Part shown: in pieces, positions 24,042 to 32,168 of the stretch
Layout: every line of letters begins with the position of its first letter
Numbering within the stretch: the stretch's first letter is position 1
Assembly: GCA_041393495.1 (NCBI GenBank)
Contig: JAWKKA010000014.1
Location: 1 to 64,000, forward strand
Source of the DNA: RHKX01 sp041393495
GTDB taxonomy: Bacteria; Actinomycetota; Thermoleophilia; Solirubrobacterales; 70-9
Length of the DNA: 64,000 nucleotides
Direction: 5' to 3'
Program-made: the position numbers and the translations under genes
The notes under the pieces: model-generated
Databases searched by the model: none
Seen by the model: the letters and a program-made list of their open reading frames with translations, nothing else
Told to the model about the DNA's origin: nothing

Positions 24042-24073
24042 GTTCAATAGACCGAACCGGGTACGACTTGTCG
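24042..24073. promoter_or_regulatory. Candidate operator pair upstream of the hydantoinase operon
   Basis: The 86-bp gap between the IclR gene and the hydantoinase gene contains GTTCAATAGACCGAAC (24042-24057; GTTC and GAAC arms) and CGACTTGTCG (24064-24073). The first shares its GTTC/CCGAAC halves with the palindrome before the aldehyde dehydrogenase gene (26322-26336). Both are candidate sites for the IclR protein encoded between them. A usable ribosome binding site follows at 24000. Confidence 0.5.
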
Positions 24074-24081
24074 AACTCACC

Positions 24082-24885
24082 CTACCCGATCGCCGCGGTC
24101 GTTGTCGAGGCGTCGTCCGGCTCCTCGAGGCCGGCGGCGGCGCGGACCTCGCGGGCGATGCCCGCGAGCATCTCCCCCGTCTCCGCGATCCGCTCGCCGC
24201 CGAGCTGCTCAGCGAATCCGAGCGCGACCAGCATCAGCGCCAGCCCGTCACCGCGTCCCTGGACGCCGGCCGCGACGGCGTTGTTCTCGTTCAGCTCCTG
24301 GACCGAGGCGCCCCAGCCGCGCTCGCGGACCTGCTCGACCTCGGCGAGCAGCTCGTCCGGCCGGGTCAACGTCCGCGCCGTATGGGCCGGGATCGATCGT
24401 CCGTCCACGAGCCGCTCCGCCTCGTCGGCGGGAAGCCCGGCGAGCAGGCACTTGCCGAGCGCGCCCTCGAGCAGGCCGTAGGTGCTGCCGAGCCTGATCC
24501 CGACGTGGACTCCCTCGGGTGGGTAGAAGCGTTCGACGATGACCGCCTCGTGGTCGGCGATCGGCTGGGCGACCGCGAACGAGAGGCCGAGCTCGGTCGC
24601 CATCGGGGCGAGCCGCTCGGCCGCGATGTCGATCAGCCGCGCCTGACCGGAGGCGGCCGCGCCGAGCGTGATCAACCCCGGGCCGAGGCGATACTGCTTG
24701 GTCCGCGAGTCGCGGGTCACGAGCCCCTCGCCCTCGAGCGTCGAGAGCAGGTTGTGCATCGAGCTCTTCGAGAGCCCGGTCCGGCGGACGAGCTCCGCCT
24801 GCGTCGCCGGTCGGTTCATCCGCCGCAGCTCGTGGAGGATCTTCGCCGCGGAGACGACCGCCGGGACCCGATAGCTGCCGCTCAT
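24082..24885 (-). CDS. IclR-family transcriptional regulator
   Basis: 267 residues. N-terminal winged helix: SAAKILHELRRMNRPATQAELVRRTGLSKSSMHNLLSTLEGEGLVTRDSRTKQYRLGPGLITLG (about 12-75). The effector domain contains AVAQPIADHEAVIVERFYPPEGVHVGIRLGSTYGLLEGALGKCLLAG, the conserved IclR ligand loop. IclR proteins usually act as ligand-responsive repressors of catabolic operons. The gene overlaps the upstream aldehyde dehydrogenase by 4 bp and precedes the hydantoinase operon, so it is well placed to control both and itself. The C-terminal tail is extended by about 20 residues. Confidence 0.93.
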   Translation of the reverse strand: MSGSYRVPAVVSAAKILHELRRMNRPATQAELVRRTGLSKSSMHNLLSTLEGEGLVTRDSRTKQYRLGPGLITLGAAASGQARLIDIAAERLAPMATELGLSFAVAQPIADHEAVIVERFYPPEGVHVGIRLGSTYGLLEGALGKCLLAGLPADEAERLVDGRSIPAHTARTLTRPDELLAEVEQVRERGWGASVQELNENNAVAAGVQGRGDGLALMLVALGFAEQLGGERIAETGEMLAGIAREVRAAAGLEEPDDASTTTAAIG

Positions 24886-26306
24886 CCCCCGATCTCCTCC
24901 GCCGCGGTCCGGCGGCGAAAGCGGCGCAGCACGATCGTCTTCTCACGGCTCAGCTCAGCGATCGTGTAGCCGAGCCCCTCGCGGCCGACGCCGGAGAGCT
25001 TGACGCCTCCGAAGGGGATCACCGGCGGCCGGTAGTTGTCGGAGCCGTTGATGACCACGCCGCCGGCCTCGAGGCGCTCGGCCAGCGCCCAGGCGAGCTC
25101 GAGGTCGGCGCTGAAGACGCTCGCCATCAACCCGAAGTCGGAGGCGTTGGCGATCTCGAGGGCCTGCTCGGGCGTCGCCGACGGGATCAGGCTGAAGACG
25201 GGGCCGAAGACCTCCTCGTTGCCGGCGACGCCGCTGCCGGCAGGCAGGCCCGCGAGCACCGCGGGCGCGAAGTAGGCGCCGTCGGCCGTCGCCGCGCCGG
25301 TCGCGAGCCGACCCCCCTGCGAGACCGCGTCCCCGACCTGGGTGGCGACGCGCGCGGCCGCGCCGGCGTTGATCAGGGGCCCGATCGTGGTCTCCCGCTC
25401 CCGCGCCGGCCCGACGACCTGCTCGGCCGCGGCGGCGACGAGCCGCTCGACCAGCTCGTCGTGCAGCGAGCTGTCGACGATGATCCGCTTCGTCGCCGAG
25501 CAGGCCTGGCCGTTCATCATCAGCCGGCCCCGGACGGCCTCGGCGGCGACCAGGTCGAGGTCGGCGTCGGCGAGCACGACGCAGGCGTTGTTGCCACCGA
25601 GCTCGAGGTGGAGGCGACGCAGGGTCGGGGCTGCGGCCCGCGCCACCGCGAGGCCCGCGGCCGTCGATCCGGTCAGCGACACCGCGGCGACGCCGTCGGC
25701 CTCGGCGAGCGCGGCGCCGACATCGGCGCCGCCGTGGACGGCAGCGATCGCGTCGGCGGGAACGCCGGCGTCGACCAGCGCGCGGCGGAACCGCCCGATC
25801 GCGAGCGGCGCCTCCAGCGGCGGCTTCGCGACCACCGCGTTGCCGGCGACGAGCGCCGCCGCGCACTTCTCGATGAACAGCTCGACCGGGAAGTTGAACG
25901 GCAGGATCGCCGCGATCACGCCGAGCGGCTCGCGCCGGGTCGTGGCGAGGTCGTACTCGGTGCCGGCGTTGCCCTCGGTCGGCAGGACGCGACCGGCCAG
26001 CCGCCTCCCCTCCTCGGCGTTGCCGCGCAGCAGGCCGACCGCGCCGCCGACCTCGAACTCGGCTTGGCCGATCGGCTTGCCGGACTCGGCGGCGAGCAGC
26101 TCGGCGAGCTCGAGGCGCTCCGCATCGAGCGCGTCGGCAGCCGCGTCGAGGACCGCGGCACGCTCGGCGAGCGGCCGCGTGCGCCAGTCCCGCTGCGCAC
26201 GGCCGGCCGCGGCGACGACGCCGGCGACCGCCCCCGGCGGGGCGAGCTCGACCGCCCCCAGCACCTCCGCCGAGTCGGGCGCCGTGATCTCGAGCGTTTC
26301 GCTCAT
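24882..26306 (-). CDS. NAD(P)-dependent aldehyde dehydrogenase
   Basis: 474 residues. The cofactor helix is in GVIAAILPFNFPVELFIEK (about 130-148); VSLTGSTAAG binds nucleotide; the general-base Glu is in LHLELGGNNACVV and the nucleophile Cys in MNGQACSATKRI (about residue 272). EEVFGPVFSLI and the end motif VIPFGGVKLSGVGREG complete the family signature. It resembles succinate-semialdehyde and lactaldehyde-type dehydrogenases. Located at the head of the catabolic gene set with IclR, it probably oxidises an aldehyde such as a semialdehyde formed after ring cleavage and aldol cleavage. Confidence 0.92.
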   Translation of the reverse strand: MSETLEITAPDSAEVLGAVELAPPGAVAGVVAAAGRAQRDWRTRPLAERAAVLDAAADALDAERLELAELLAAESGKPIGQAEFEVGGAVGLLRGNAEEGRRLAGRVLPTEGNAGTEYDLATTRREPLGVIAAILPFNFPVELFIEKCAAALVAGNAVVAKPPLEAPLAIGRFRRALVDAGVPADAIAAVHGGADVGAALAEADGVAAVSLTGSTAAGLAVARAAAPTLRRLHLELGGNNACVVLADADLDLVAAEAVRGRLMMNGQACSATKRIIVDSSLHDELVERLVAAAAEQVVGPARERETTIGPLINAGAAARVATQVGDAVSQGGRLATGAATADGAYFAPAVLAGLPAGSGVAGNEEVFGPVFSLIPSATPEQALEIANASDFGLMASVFSADLELAWALAERLEAGGVVINGSDNYRPPVIPFGGVKLSGVGREGLGYTIAELSREKTIVLRRFRRRTAAEEIGG

Positions 26307-26321
26307 CGTGAATTCAGCATC

Positions 26322-26345
26322 CCGAACAAAGTTCGGCACACTGTA
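26322..26345 (-). promoter_or_regulatory. Palindromic operator at the aldehyde dehydrogenase promoter
   Basis: CCGAACAAAGTTCGG (26322-26336) is a perfect 6-3-6 palindrome located directly downstream of TACAGT (26340-26345, minus strand), a reasonable -10 box preceded by TG. It lies 16 nt before the ATG. A repressor bound here would cover the transcription start. The IclR protein of the same operon is the natural candidate. Confidence 0.6.
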
Positions 26346-26427
26346 CAGAGGATCGCGAGACGAGAGCTGTCGCCCGCCGTCCGTCGCCACGGCTAAAGGT
26401 CGGCTCGCGCCGGCTCGATAGGCAGGC

Positions 26428-27948
26428 ATGGCCCGGGTGACCGGCATCGTAGAGGTGACGCCGCCGACCGACGCGGACGCGCCGATCCTGACCGTGACCG
26501 CAGACGCGGGTCGCTCGCGGTTGTCGGGGCTGGCAACCGAGCTGATCGCGTTCGCGGCCTGCGCGGTCGGCGTCGGGCTGCTGATTCCCGGGCCGGCGGC
26601 GACGCGCGTGATCGGGGCGCTGGCGCTCATCGCGCTGGCGCTCTGGCGCGCCTGGTCGCACGGGCGGCGCTTCGAGCTCGCCGGGCGCACGCTCCCGCCG
26701 CTCGCGTTCGCCGCGACCCTCGGCGCCTTGGCGTCGATCACCGGCCAGCCCCTCTACGACGTCATCCTCGCGTTCAACGTGCTCCTCGTCGCCGCCCAGG
26801 ATGACCGCCGGGCGGTCTGGATCGTCATCGCCGGCACCTGGGTCGCGCTCGCCGCCCCGGCCGCGATCCACGCCGGTGAGCTCGGCCTGCGCGCAGCCGT
26901 CTGGGCGGTGCTGATCCCGCTCCTGGCGGTGCCGGTGCAGCGGCGCTCGCAGGAGCTCCGCGAGCGCGTCGGGCTCGGCCCGAAGCTGCGGGCGCTGCAG
27001 GCGCGGATGCTCGCGGCCCACGACTCGCGCGAGACGCTGATCGATGCCGCTCCGGACCTCGCCCGCTGCGATGTCGTCGCCCTCGTCGAGCCCGACAGCG
27101 GCGGTTGCTGGGTCGTCACCGCGACCAGCCGCTCCGACATCGCCGGCGCCTCGGTCCCCGACGACGAGCGCTCGCTCGTCCATCGTGCCGTGGCCGGCGC
27201 CCGGCCGGTGTTCGTGCCCGACTCCCACACCGCCACCGGGCTGCTGCCGGAGTTGGCCCGCGAGCTCGGCGAGTACCGGTCCTGGTTCTGTGCGCCGGTG
27301 ATGCGCAGCGGCGTGGTCGCGGCGGTCCTCTGCGCGGGCTGGGTCGCGATGGTGGACGACCCGGACGACATCAGGATCGACGTCGTCCGCTCGCTCGCCT
27401 CGGAAGCGTCGACGACGATCGACCACACCGACCTGCTCCGCTCGCTGTCGGACACGGCCTCGCGCGACCCGTTGACGGGGCTCGTCAACAGGCGTGGCTG
27501 GGATGGGCTTCTCGCCAAGGAGATGGCGATCGGCCGCAGCCGCGGGACGCCCCTGTCGGTGGCGATCGCCGATCTCGACCGCTTCAAGGACTTCAACGAC
27601 GTGCACGGGCACCGCGCCGGCGACCGTCTTCTCCGCGAGGCCGCCGGGGCCTGGTCCAATGCCGTGCGCAAGGGCGACACCCTTGCCCGCTGGGGCGGCG
27701 AGGAGTTCACGCTCCTGCTCCCCGACTGCGATGCCGGCGAGGCGCTCGACGTCGTCGAGCGACTTCGCGCCAGCACCCCCGGCGGGCAGACCTGCTCGGC
27801 CGGAATCGCCACCTGGGACGGCGCCGAGACCGCGATCGAGCTGTTCGAGCGGATGGACGCGGCCCTCTACGCCGCCAAGGCGGCCGGCCGTGACGCGGCG
27901 CTGCCGGCGGCCCCGACCGGGCGGACCCGGGCACCGGTCCCGACCTGA
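26428..27948 (+). CDS. Membrane diguanylate cyclase with GAF-like domain
   Basis: 506 residues. Five or so hydrophobic segments (about 35-175) are followed by a GAF-like sensory region (about 195-330) and a GGDEF domain (about 345-490). The active-site motif is GGEEF at 423-427, and RKGD five residues upstream is an intact product-inhibition (I) site, so the enzyme should make c-di-GMP with feedback control. SRDPLTGLVNRRGWD and AIADLDRFKDFNDVHGHRAGD are the standard substrate-binding segments. No phosphodiesterase is nearby. It is divergent from the aldehyde dehydrogenase operon. Confidence 0.93.
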   Translation: MARVTGIVEVTPPTDADAPILTVTADAGRSRLSGLATELIAFAACAVGVGLLIPGPAATRVIGALALIALALWRAWSHGRRFELAGRTLPPLAFAATLGALASITGQPLYDVILAFNVLLVAAQDDRRAVWIVIAGTWVALAAPAAIHAGELGLRAAVWAVLIPLLAVPVQRRSQELRERVGLGPKLRALQARMLAAHDSRETLIDAAPDLARCDVVALVEPDSGGCWVVTATSRSDIAGASVPDDERSLVHRAVAGARPVFVPDSHTATGLLPELARELGEYRSWFCAPVMRSGVVAAVLCAGWVAMVDDPDDIRIDVVRSLASEASTTIDHTDLLRSLSDTASRDPLTGLVNRRGWDGLLAKEMAIGRSRGTPLSVAIADLDRFKDFNDVHGHRAGDRLLREAAGAWSNAVRKGDTLARWGGEEFTLLLPDCDAGEALDVVERLRASTPGGQTCSAGIATWDGAETAIELFERMDAALYAAKAAGRDAALPAAPTGRTRAPVPT

Positions 27949-27978
27949 CCGGCGCCGCCCGCCGCGCTCCGGCCCGGC

Positions 27979-28788
27979 TCAGGCCGGCGGTACGTCCCGG
28001 CCGACCGGCAGCAGCTCGGGGCGCTTCGCGAAGCGACCGTCGCCGGAGGAGACGCCACGGAGGCGGCGGATCAGCCAGGGCGTCATGTGGCGTGCGATCC
28101 AGGCCGCGTCGGAGGCGTAGCGGGCGACCATCCGGCGTGGCCGCGGGTCGGCGAGTGGGGCGGCCCACTCGCCGTCGGGCGACCCGAGGCCGAGCGCGGC
28201 GGCCGCGGCCGCCGCCATTCGCGCGTGACCGGCGCCGTTGGCGTGCAGGCGGTCGGGGGACCACATCGCCGGATCGGCGACGCCGTCGCGGTCGAGGTCG
28301 ACGAGGACGGCGCCGCGCGCGGCGCTGATCTCCCTGACCAGGGCGTTGAACTCGGTCACCCGGGCGCGGATCCGGCCCGCGGCCACGGTGATGACGGCGG
28401 TCGGGTCCGGGAACGTGAACGTCAGCACGGTCGCGCCGCGGGCCCCGAGCTCGGCGACCATCGCATCGATGTCGCCGATCACCCGGTCGGGGTCGTAGCG
28501 GCGCCGGAGGATGTCGTTGAGGCCACCGAGCACGCTCGCCAGGTCGGGCTCGAGTCGCAGCGCCGTCCCGAGCTGCTCGGCGCGGATCTGCGCGGCCTTG
28601 CGCCCGCGGACGGCCAGGTTGGCGTAGCCGAGGCCCGGGTTGTCGGCGGCGAGCCGCTCGGCGAGGCGGTCCGCCCAACCGCGGTAGCCGCCATCCGGGT
28701 GGGGGTCCTCGAGGCCCTCCGTCGTCGAGTCGCCGAGGGCGACGAAGCGCTCGAATGAGCGTCGGGGCTCGTTCGCGTGGTCCGCCAT
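27979..28788 (-). CDS. SGNH/GDSL-family hydrolase
   Basis: 269 residues. Block I is FVALGDSTTEG with nucleophile Ser21; the oxyanion Gly and Asn residues lie in YANLAVRG and LGGLNDILRR; block V is DRLHANGAGH, giving the catalytic Asp and His. No signal peptide, so likely cytoplasmic. The sequence resembles actinobacterial lysophospholipase/esterase-like SGNH proteins. The C-terminal 60 residues (RHMTPWLIRRLRG) are basic and conserved in this branch. Convergent with the diguanylate cyclase gene 30 bp away. Confidence 0.9.
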   Translation of the reverse strand: MADHANEPRRSFERFVALGDSTTEGLEDPHPDGGYRGWADRLAERLAADNPGLGYANLAVRGRKAAQIRAEQLGTALRLEPDLASVLGGLNDILRRRYDPDRVIGDIDAMVAELGARGATVLTFTFPDPTAVITVAAGRIRARVTEFNALVREISAARGAVLVDLDRDGVADPAMWSPDRLHANGAGHARMAAAAAAALGLGSPDGEWAAPLADPRPRRMVARYASDAAWIARHMTPWLIRRLRGVSSGDGRFAKRPELLPVGRDVPPA

Positions 28789-28939
28789 GGCGGAATCGTA
28801 GGCACCCGGGGAGCCCGGGGGCCCGCACCCGCGGGCCGTCGACCGCGGCAGCGGGCACGACGTCCGGCGAGCGGCCCGTCCCTGCGGCTCGGGCCTTGGG
28901 GCAATCGAGGCGATCGCGGGGAGGCCGGCGCTCGAGGTC

Positions 28940-29710
28940 CTACTCCGTCCGCGGCCCGGGGACGTTGCGGAAGCGGAACGGCTCCGGATCGCGTCCCGGC
29001 TGGACGTACCAGCACTCGCCGCTCATCTCGCCACAGAGCAGGGACACGACCGCGTCGGCCACGGTCTCGGCCGGGATGATCGCGATTCCCGCTTCGAGCA
29101 GCGCCTCGCGGATCGGCTCGATGATGTTCGACTCCGCGAAGCCGGGGCAGACGGCGTTGAAGCGGATCCCCTCGGCGTCGAGGCTGAGGCCGAGGGAGCG
29201 GGCGAGGCCGACGACCGCGTGCTTGTTGGCGGCGTAGATCGGGTCGAACGGGACGGCGGTGAGGCCGGCGAGAGACGCCGTCGCGACGATCGCGCCGCCG
29301 CCCCGCTCGCGCAGCGCGGGCAGCGCCGCGACGGTGCCGAAGACGACGCCGTCGAGGTTGATGCCCATGACGCGCCGGTAGCGGTCGAGGTCGAAGTCCT
29401 CGCCGAGGCCGATGCCGCTGGCGACGCCGGCGTTGAGGTGGACGAGGTCGAGGCCGCCCCACTCGCGGCAGGCGATCTCGACGAGGTCGCGGTTGGCCGC
29501 GAGCGTGGACACGTCGGAGGCGGCGAATAGGCCGTCGATCTCGGCGGCGACCTCCGCGCCGGCGGGATCGACGTCGGCGAGCAGGACGCGCGCGCCGGCA
29601 GCGGCGAGCGCCCGCGCCGCCGCCGCGCCGATCCCTCCGGCGCCGCCGGTGACGAGCGCGACCTTGCCGGACAGGCTCCCGGGACCGGCCTCCTCGACGG
29701 GCGCGCTCAT
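28940..29710 (-). CDS. Short-chain dehydrogenase/reductase
   Basis: 256 residues. The cofactor motif is TGGAGGIGAAAARAL (about 20-34) with DVD after the second strand, favouring NAD. HLNAGVASG replaces the usual NNAG; the catalytic Ser-Tyr-Lys are in ATASLAGLTAVPFDPIYAANKHA. The substrate is unknown. The ATG at 29710 follows a TAGGGT box by 8 nt with no ribosome binding site; the 5' end, including this box, is partly duplicated 47 bp upstream. In-frame extension upstream would run into that duplicate and is rejected. Confidence 0.88.
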   Translation of the reverse strand: MSAPVEEAGPGSLSGKVALVTGGAGGIGAAAARALAAAGARVLLADVDPAGAEVAAEIDGLFAASDVSTLAANRDLVEIACREWGGLDLVHLNAGVASGIGLGEDFDLDRYRRVMGINLDGVVFGTVAALPALRERGGGAIVATASLAGLTAVPFDPIYAANKHAVVGLARSLGLSLDAEGIRFNAVCPGFAESNIIEPIREALLEAGIAIIPAETVADAVVSLLCGEMSGECWYVQPGRDPEPFRFRNVPGPRTE

Positions 29711-29781
29711 CGCGACCAACCCTATGCCACGCGCCCCTCCTCGACGGGTGCGCTCACCGCGACCAACCTGATGCCACGCGC
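29691..29781. repeat. 47-bp-period tandem duplication of the SDR gene start
   Basis: Positions 29691-29734 and 29738-29781 match at about 40 of 44 bases. The first copy includes the TAGGGT box, the ATG and the codons MSAPVEE; in the second copy the box reads TCAGGT and the start reads GTG, followed by the same SAPVEE codons before diverging into a stop. The rest of the gap to 29997 holds no gene that I can support. Confidence 0.8.
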
Positions 29782-29997
29782 CGCGACCGCTGCCCGCCGT
29801 GCCCGCGGAGGGGTCCCGGCGGCGGGCCCCGCATCCGCAGGGAGCGGGCGGCGGCGGCAGCGGGTCCCCGTCCACGCGATGCGTTCGGGGCCGCCGAGCG
29901 GGACGCCGGGTCGGGACGGGTCGAGCTCGAGCGGCGGCTTCACGGCCGGCGCTCGGCTAGGCTCAGCTGCCCGATACCGGCAACCGAAAGGAACTAG

Positions 29998-30387
29998 ATG
30001 CTCATCGCCGACTACTCGTTCGGAGAGGCGCTCGGGACCGTCCTCGCCGTCTTCATCTTCGTGGCCTGGATCATGGTCCTGTTCACGATCCTCTCCGACC
30101 TGTTCCGCGACCATGAGATGTCCGGTTGGGGGAAGGCCATCTGGGTCGTCTTTCTGATCTTCATCCCGTTCCTGACCGCGCTCATCTACCTGATCGCGCG
30201 CGGCAGCGGCATGCGCGATCGCGCCCTCAAGGAGCAGGCCGAGCAGAAGAAGCACTTCGACGAGTACATCAAGGAGACCGCCGGCACCTCGCAGGTCGAC
30301 GAGCTCGCCAACCTCGCCGAGCTGCACGAGAAGGGCAAGATCAGCGACGACGAGTACGAGCGCATGAAGGCCAAGCTCGTCGGCTGA
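29998..30387 (+). CDS. PLDc_N/SHOCT-domain small membrane protein
   Basis: 129 residues. Two transmembrane helices (about 10-35 and 45-68) frame the segment DLFRDHEMSGWGKAIWVVFLIFIPFLTALIYLIARG, typical of the PLDc_N domain. The C-terminus, ELANLAELHEKGKISDDEYERMKAKLVG, is a SHOCT motif, a short oligomerisation helix. Function is unknown; such proteins are common in actinobacteria. GAAAGGA lies 7-8 nt before the ATG. A 30-bp perfect palindrome follows the stop. Confidence 0.9.
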   Translation: MLIADYSFGEALGTVLAVFIFVAWIMVLFTILSDLFRDHEMSGWGKAIWVVFLIFIPFLTALIYLIARGSGMRDRALKEQAEQKKHFDEYIKETAGTSQVDELANLAELHEKGKISDDEYERMKAKLVG

Positions 30388-30397
30388 CCGTACCGCG

Positions 30398-30427
30398 GCG
30401 CGCCCGCCGGCATGCCGGCGGGCGCGC
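30398..30427. terminator. 30-bp perfect palindrome after the SHOCT gene
   Basis: The fifteen bases ending at 30412 and the fifteen starting at 30413 are exact reverse complements, centred on GCCGGCATGCCGGC. It starts 11 bp after the stop codon and ends 25 bp before the GTG of the next gene. It should form a very stable hairpin and may terminate or attenuate transcription, although no T-run follows. Confidence 0.6.
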
Positions 30428-30451
30428 GGCACTTCAGCCGGGAGGCGCACG

Positions 30452-31984
30452 GTGACGGCAGGGTCGAGACGAACCGGTGCGATCGCCTACGGGACCGGGC
30501 CGGGCCGCTGGGTGCTCGCCGTCGCGGTGCTCGGCTCCGGGATCGTCTTCCTCGACGGAACGGTCGTCAACGTGGCGCTCCCGCGGATCGGCGAGGACCT
30601 CGGCGCCGAGACGAGCGCGCTGCAGTGGATCCTGAACGGGTACATGCTGACGTTGGCCTCGCTGATCCTCCTCGGCGGATCGCTCGGCGATCGGTTCGGA
30701 CGGCGTCGCGTCTTCGTCGCCGGCGTCGCCTGGTTCACGGTCGCCTCGCTGCTCTGCGCAATCGCGCCGAGCGCCGGCGCCCTCGTCGCCGCCCGGTTGC
30801 TGCAGGGGGTCGGCGGGGCGCTGTTGACGCCGGGCAGCCTGGCGATGATCGAGTCGAGCTTCCGCCCCGACGACCGCGCCCGCGCGATCGGCGCCTGGTC
30901 GGGGCTCGGCGGCGTTGCCGCCGCGATCGGACCGCTGCTCGGCGGCTGGCTCGTCGAAGCGGTCTCCTGGCGGGCGATCTTCCTGATCAACGTTCCGGTC
31001 GGCGCCTTCGTGGCGCTGGCCGCGATCCGGCGCGTTCCCGAGACCCGCGACGCCGACGCCCCCGACGGCCTCGACGGGTTCGGCGCGCTGCTCGCAGCGG
31101 TCGGCCTCGGCGGTGTGACCTATGCGCTGATCGAGGCGCCCGACGCGGGCATCTCGACGGCGATCATCGTCGCCGCCGGCGGCGGCGTCCTCGGCCTGGT
31201 CGCGTTCATCGCCCATGAGCGCCACAGCCCCCATCCGATGATGCCGCTGACGTTGTTCGCCTCGCGGCAGTTCACGGCCGCGAACCTCGTCACCTTCGCC
31301 GTCTACGCGGCGCTCGGGGGGGTCTTCTTCCTGCTCGTCGCCTTCCTGCAGATCGCGGCCGGCTACTCGCCGGTCGCAGCCGGCGCCGCCTCGCTGCCGG
31401 TGACGGCGCTGATGCTCGCATTCTCGGCCCGGTCGGGGGCGCTCGCGCAGCGGGTCGGAGCACGAATCCCGCTGACGATCGGGTCGTTCGTGATCGCCGC
31501 CGGAATGGTGATGATGGCCGGCATCGACCCCGGCGGCAGCTACGTCGCCTCGGTCCTCCCCGCCGTGGTCGTCTTCGGCGCCGGCCTGACGCTGGTCGTC
31601 GCGCCGGTCACCGCGACGGTCCTCGCCGCCGCCGAGGCGCGCCACGCCGGCATCGCCTCTGGGATCAACAACGCGGTATCCCGGGTCGGCGGCCTCCTCG
31701 CCGTCGCCGTCCTGCCGCTCGTCGCCGGCCTGACCGGCGACGCGTTCTACGATCCGCAAGCGATGACCGACGGCTTCCACGTCGCGATGTACGTGACCGC
31801 CGCGCTCGCGGCGATCGGCGGCCTGATCGCCTGGGCGACGATCGACGCCGACGTCCTCGACCGGCACGCGCCGCCGCCCGAGCAGGTACCCGGCGAGCTC
31901 TCCTGCGACGTCTGCGGGCCCAAGATCCTCCCCTCCCGCCGCGAACAGGGCGAGCTCGCGGGCCCCTCGGCCCGGTCCCCCTAG
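30452..31984 (+). CDS. MFS drug efflux transporter, DHA2 (14-TMS) family
   Basis: 510 residues. The family motif near the first helix is VFLDGTVVNVALPRIGEDL, motif A is GSLGDRFGRRRVF and motif C GAWSGLGGVAAAIGPLLGGWL, followed by VSWRAIFLINVPVG, all characteristic of EmrB/QacA-type H+-coupled multidrug exporters. Fourteen hydrophobic segments can be counted. The GTG start has GGGAGG about 8 nt upstream. A short Cys-bearing hydrophilic tail (ELSCDVCGPK) follows the last helix. No regulator is adjacent. Confidence 0.92.
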   Translation: MTAGSRRTGAIAYGTGPGRWVLAVAVLGSGIVFLDGTVVNVALPRIGEDLGAETSALQWILNGYMLTLASLILLGGSLGDRFGRRRVFVAGVAWFTVASLLCAIAPSAGALVAARLLQGVGGALLTPGSLAMIESSFRPDDRARAIGAWSGLGGVAAAIGPLLGGWLVEAVSWRAIFLINVPVGAFVALAAIRRVPETRDADAPDGLDGFGALLAAVGLGGVTYALIEAPDAGISTAIIVAAGGGVLGLVAFIAHERHSPHPMMPLTLFASRQFTAANLVTFAVYAALGGVFFLLVAFLQIAAGYSPVAAGAASLPVTALMLAFSARSGALAQRVGARIPLTIGSFVIAAGMVMMAGIDPGGSYVASVLPAVVVFGAGLTLVVAPVTATVLAAAEARHAGIASGINNAVSRVGGLLAVAVLPLVAGLTGDAFYDPQAMTDGFHVAMYVTAALAAIGGLIAWATIDADVLDRHAPPPEQVPGELSCDVCGPKILPSRREQGELAGPSARSP

Positions 31985-32045
31985 CTCGACGATCGACCCC
32001 TCGATCCGCAGCGGCCCGGGATTCGCGGACGGCTCCATCGCGATC

Positions 32046-32168
32046 GGGCGTCCGCCGCCGTCGCGCTGGGGCGTCCGCCGCCGACATCTCGGCGCGATCC
32101 ACCCCAGCGCGCTCGGTCCCGGCCTCAGCGGGACCCGAGCCGCGGGCCGGCGGGACCCGGCCGCGGCT
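32046..32168. terminator. Hairpins between convergent genes
   Basis: Between the MFS gene and the convergent SDR gene lie a 15-bp direct repeat (GGGCGTCCGCCGCCG at 32046-32060 and 32069-32083), a hairpin with arms at 32110-32120 and 32128-32139, and a stronger 13-bp stem with one bulge at 32136-32168 that ends at the SDR stop codon. This probably forms a bidirectional terminator. Confidence 0.5.
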
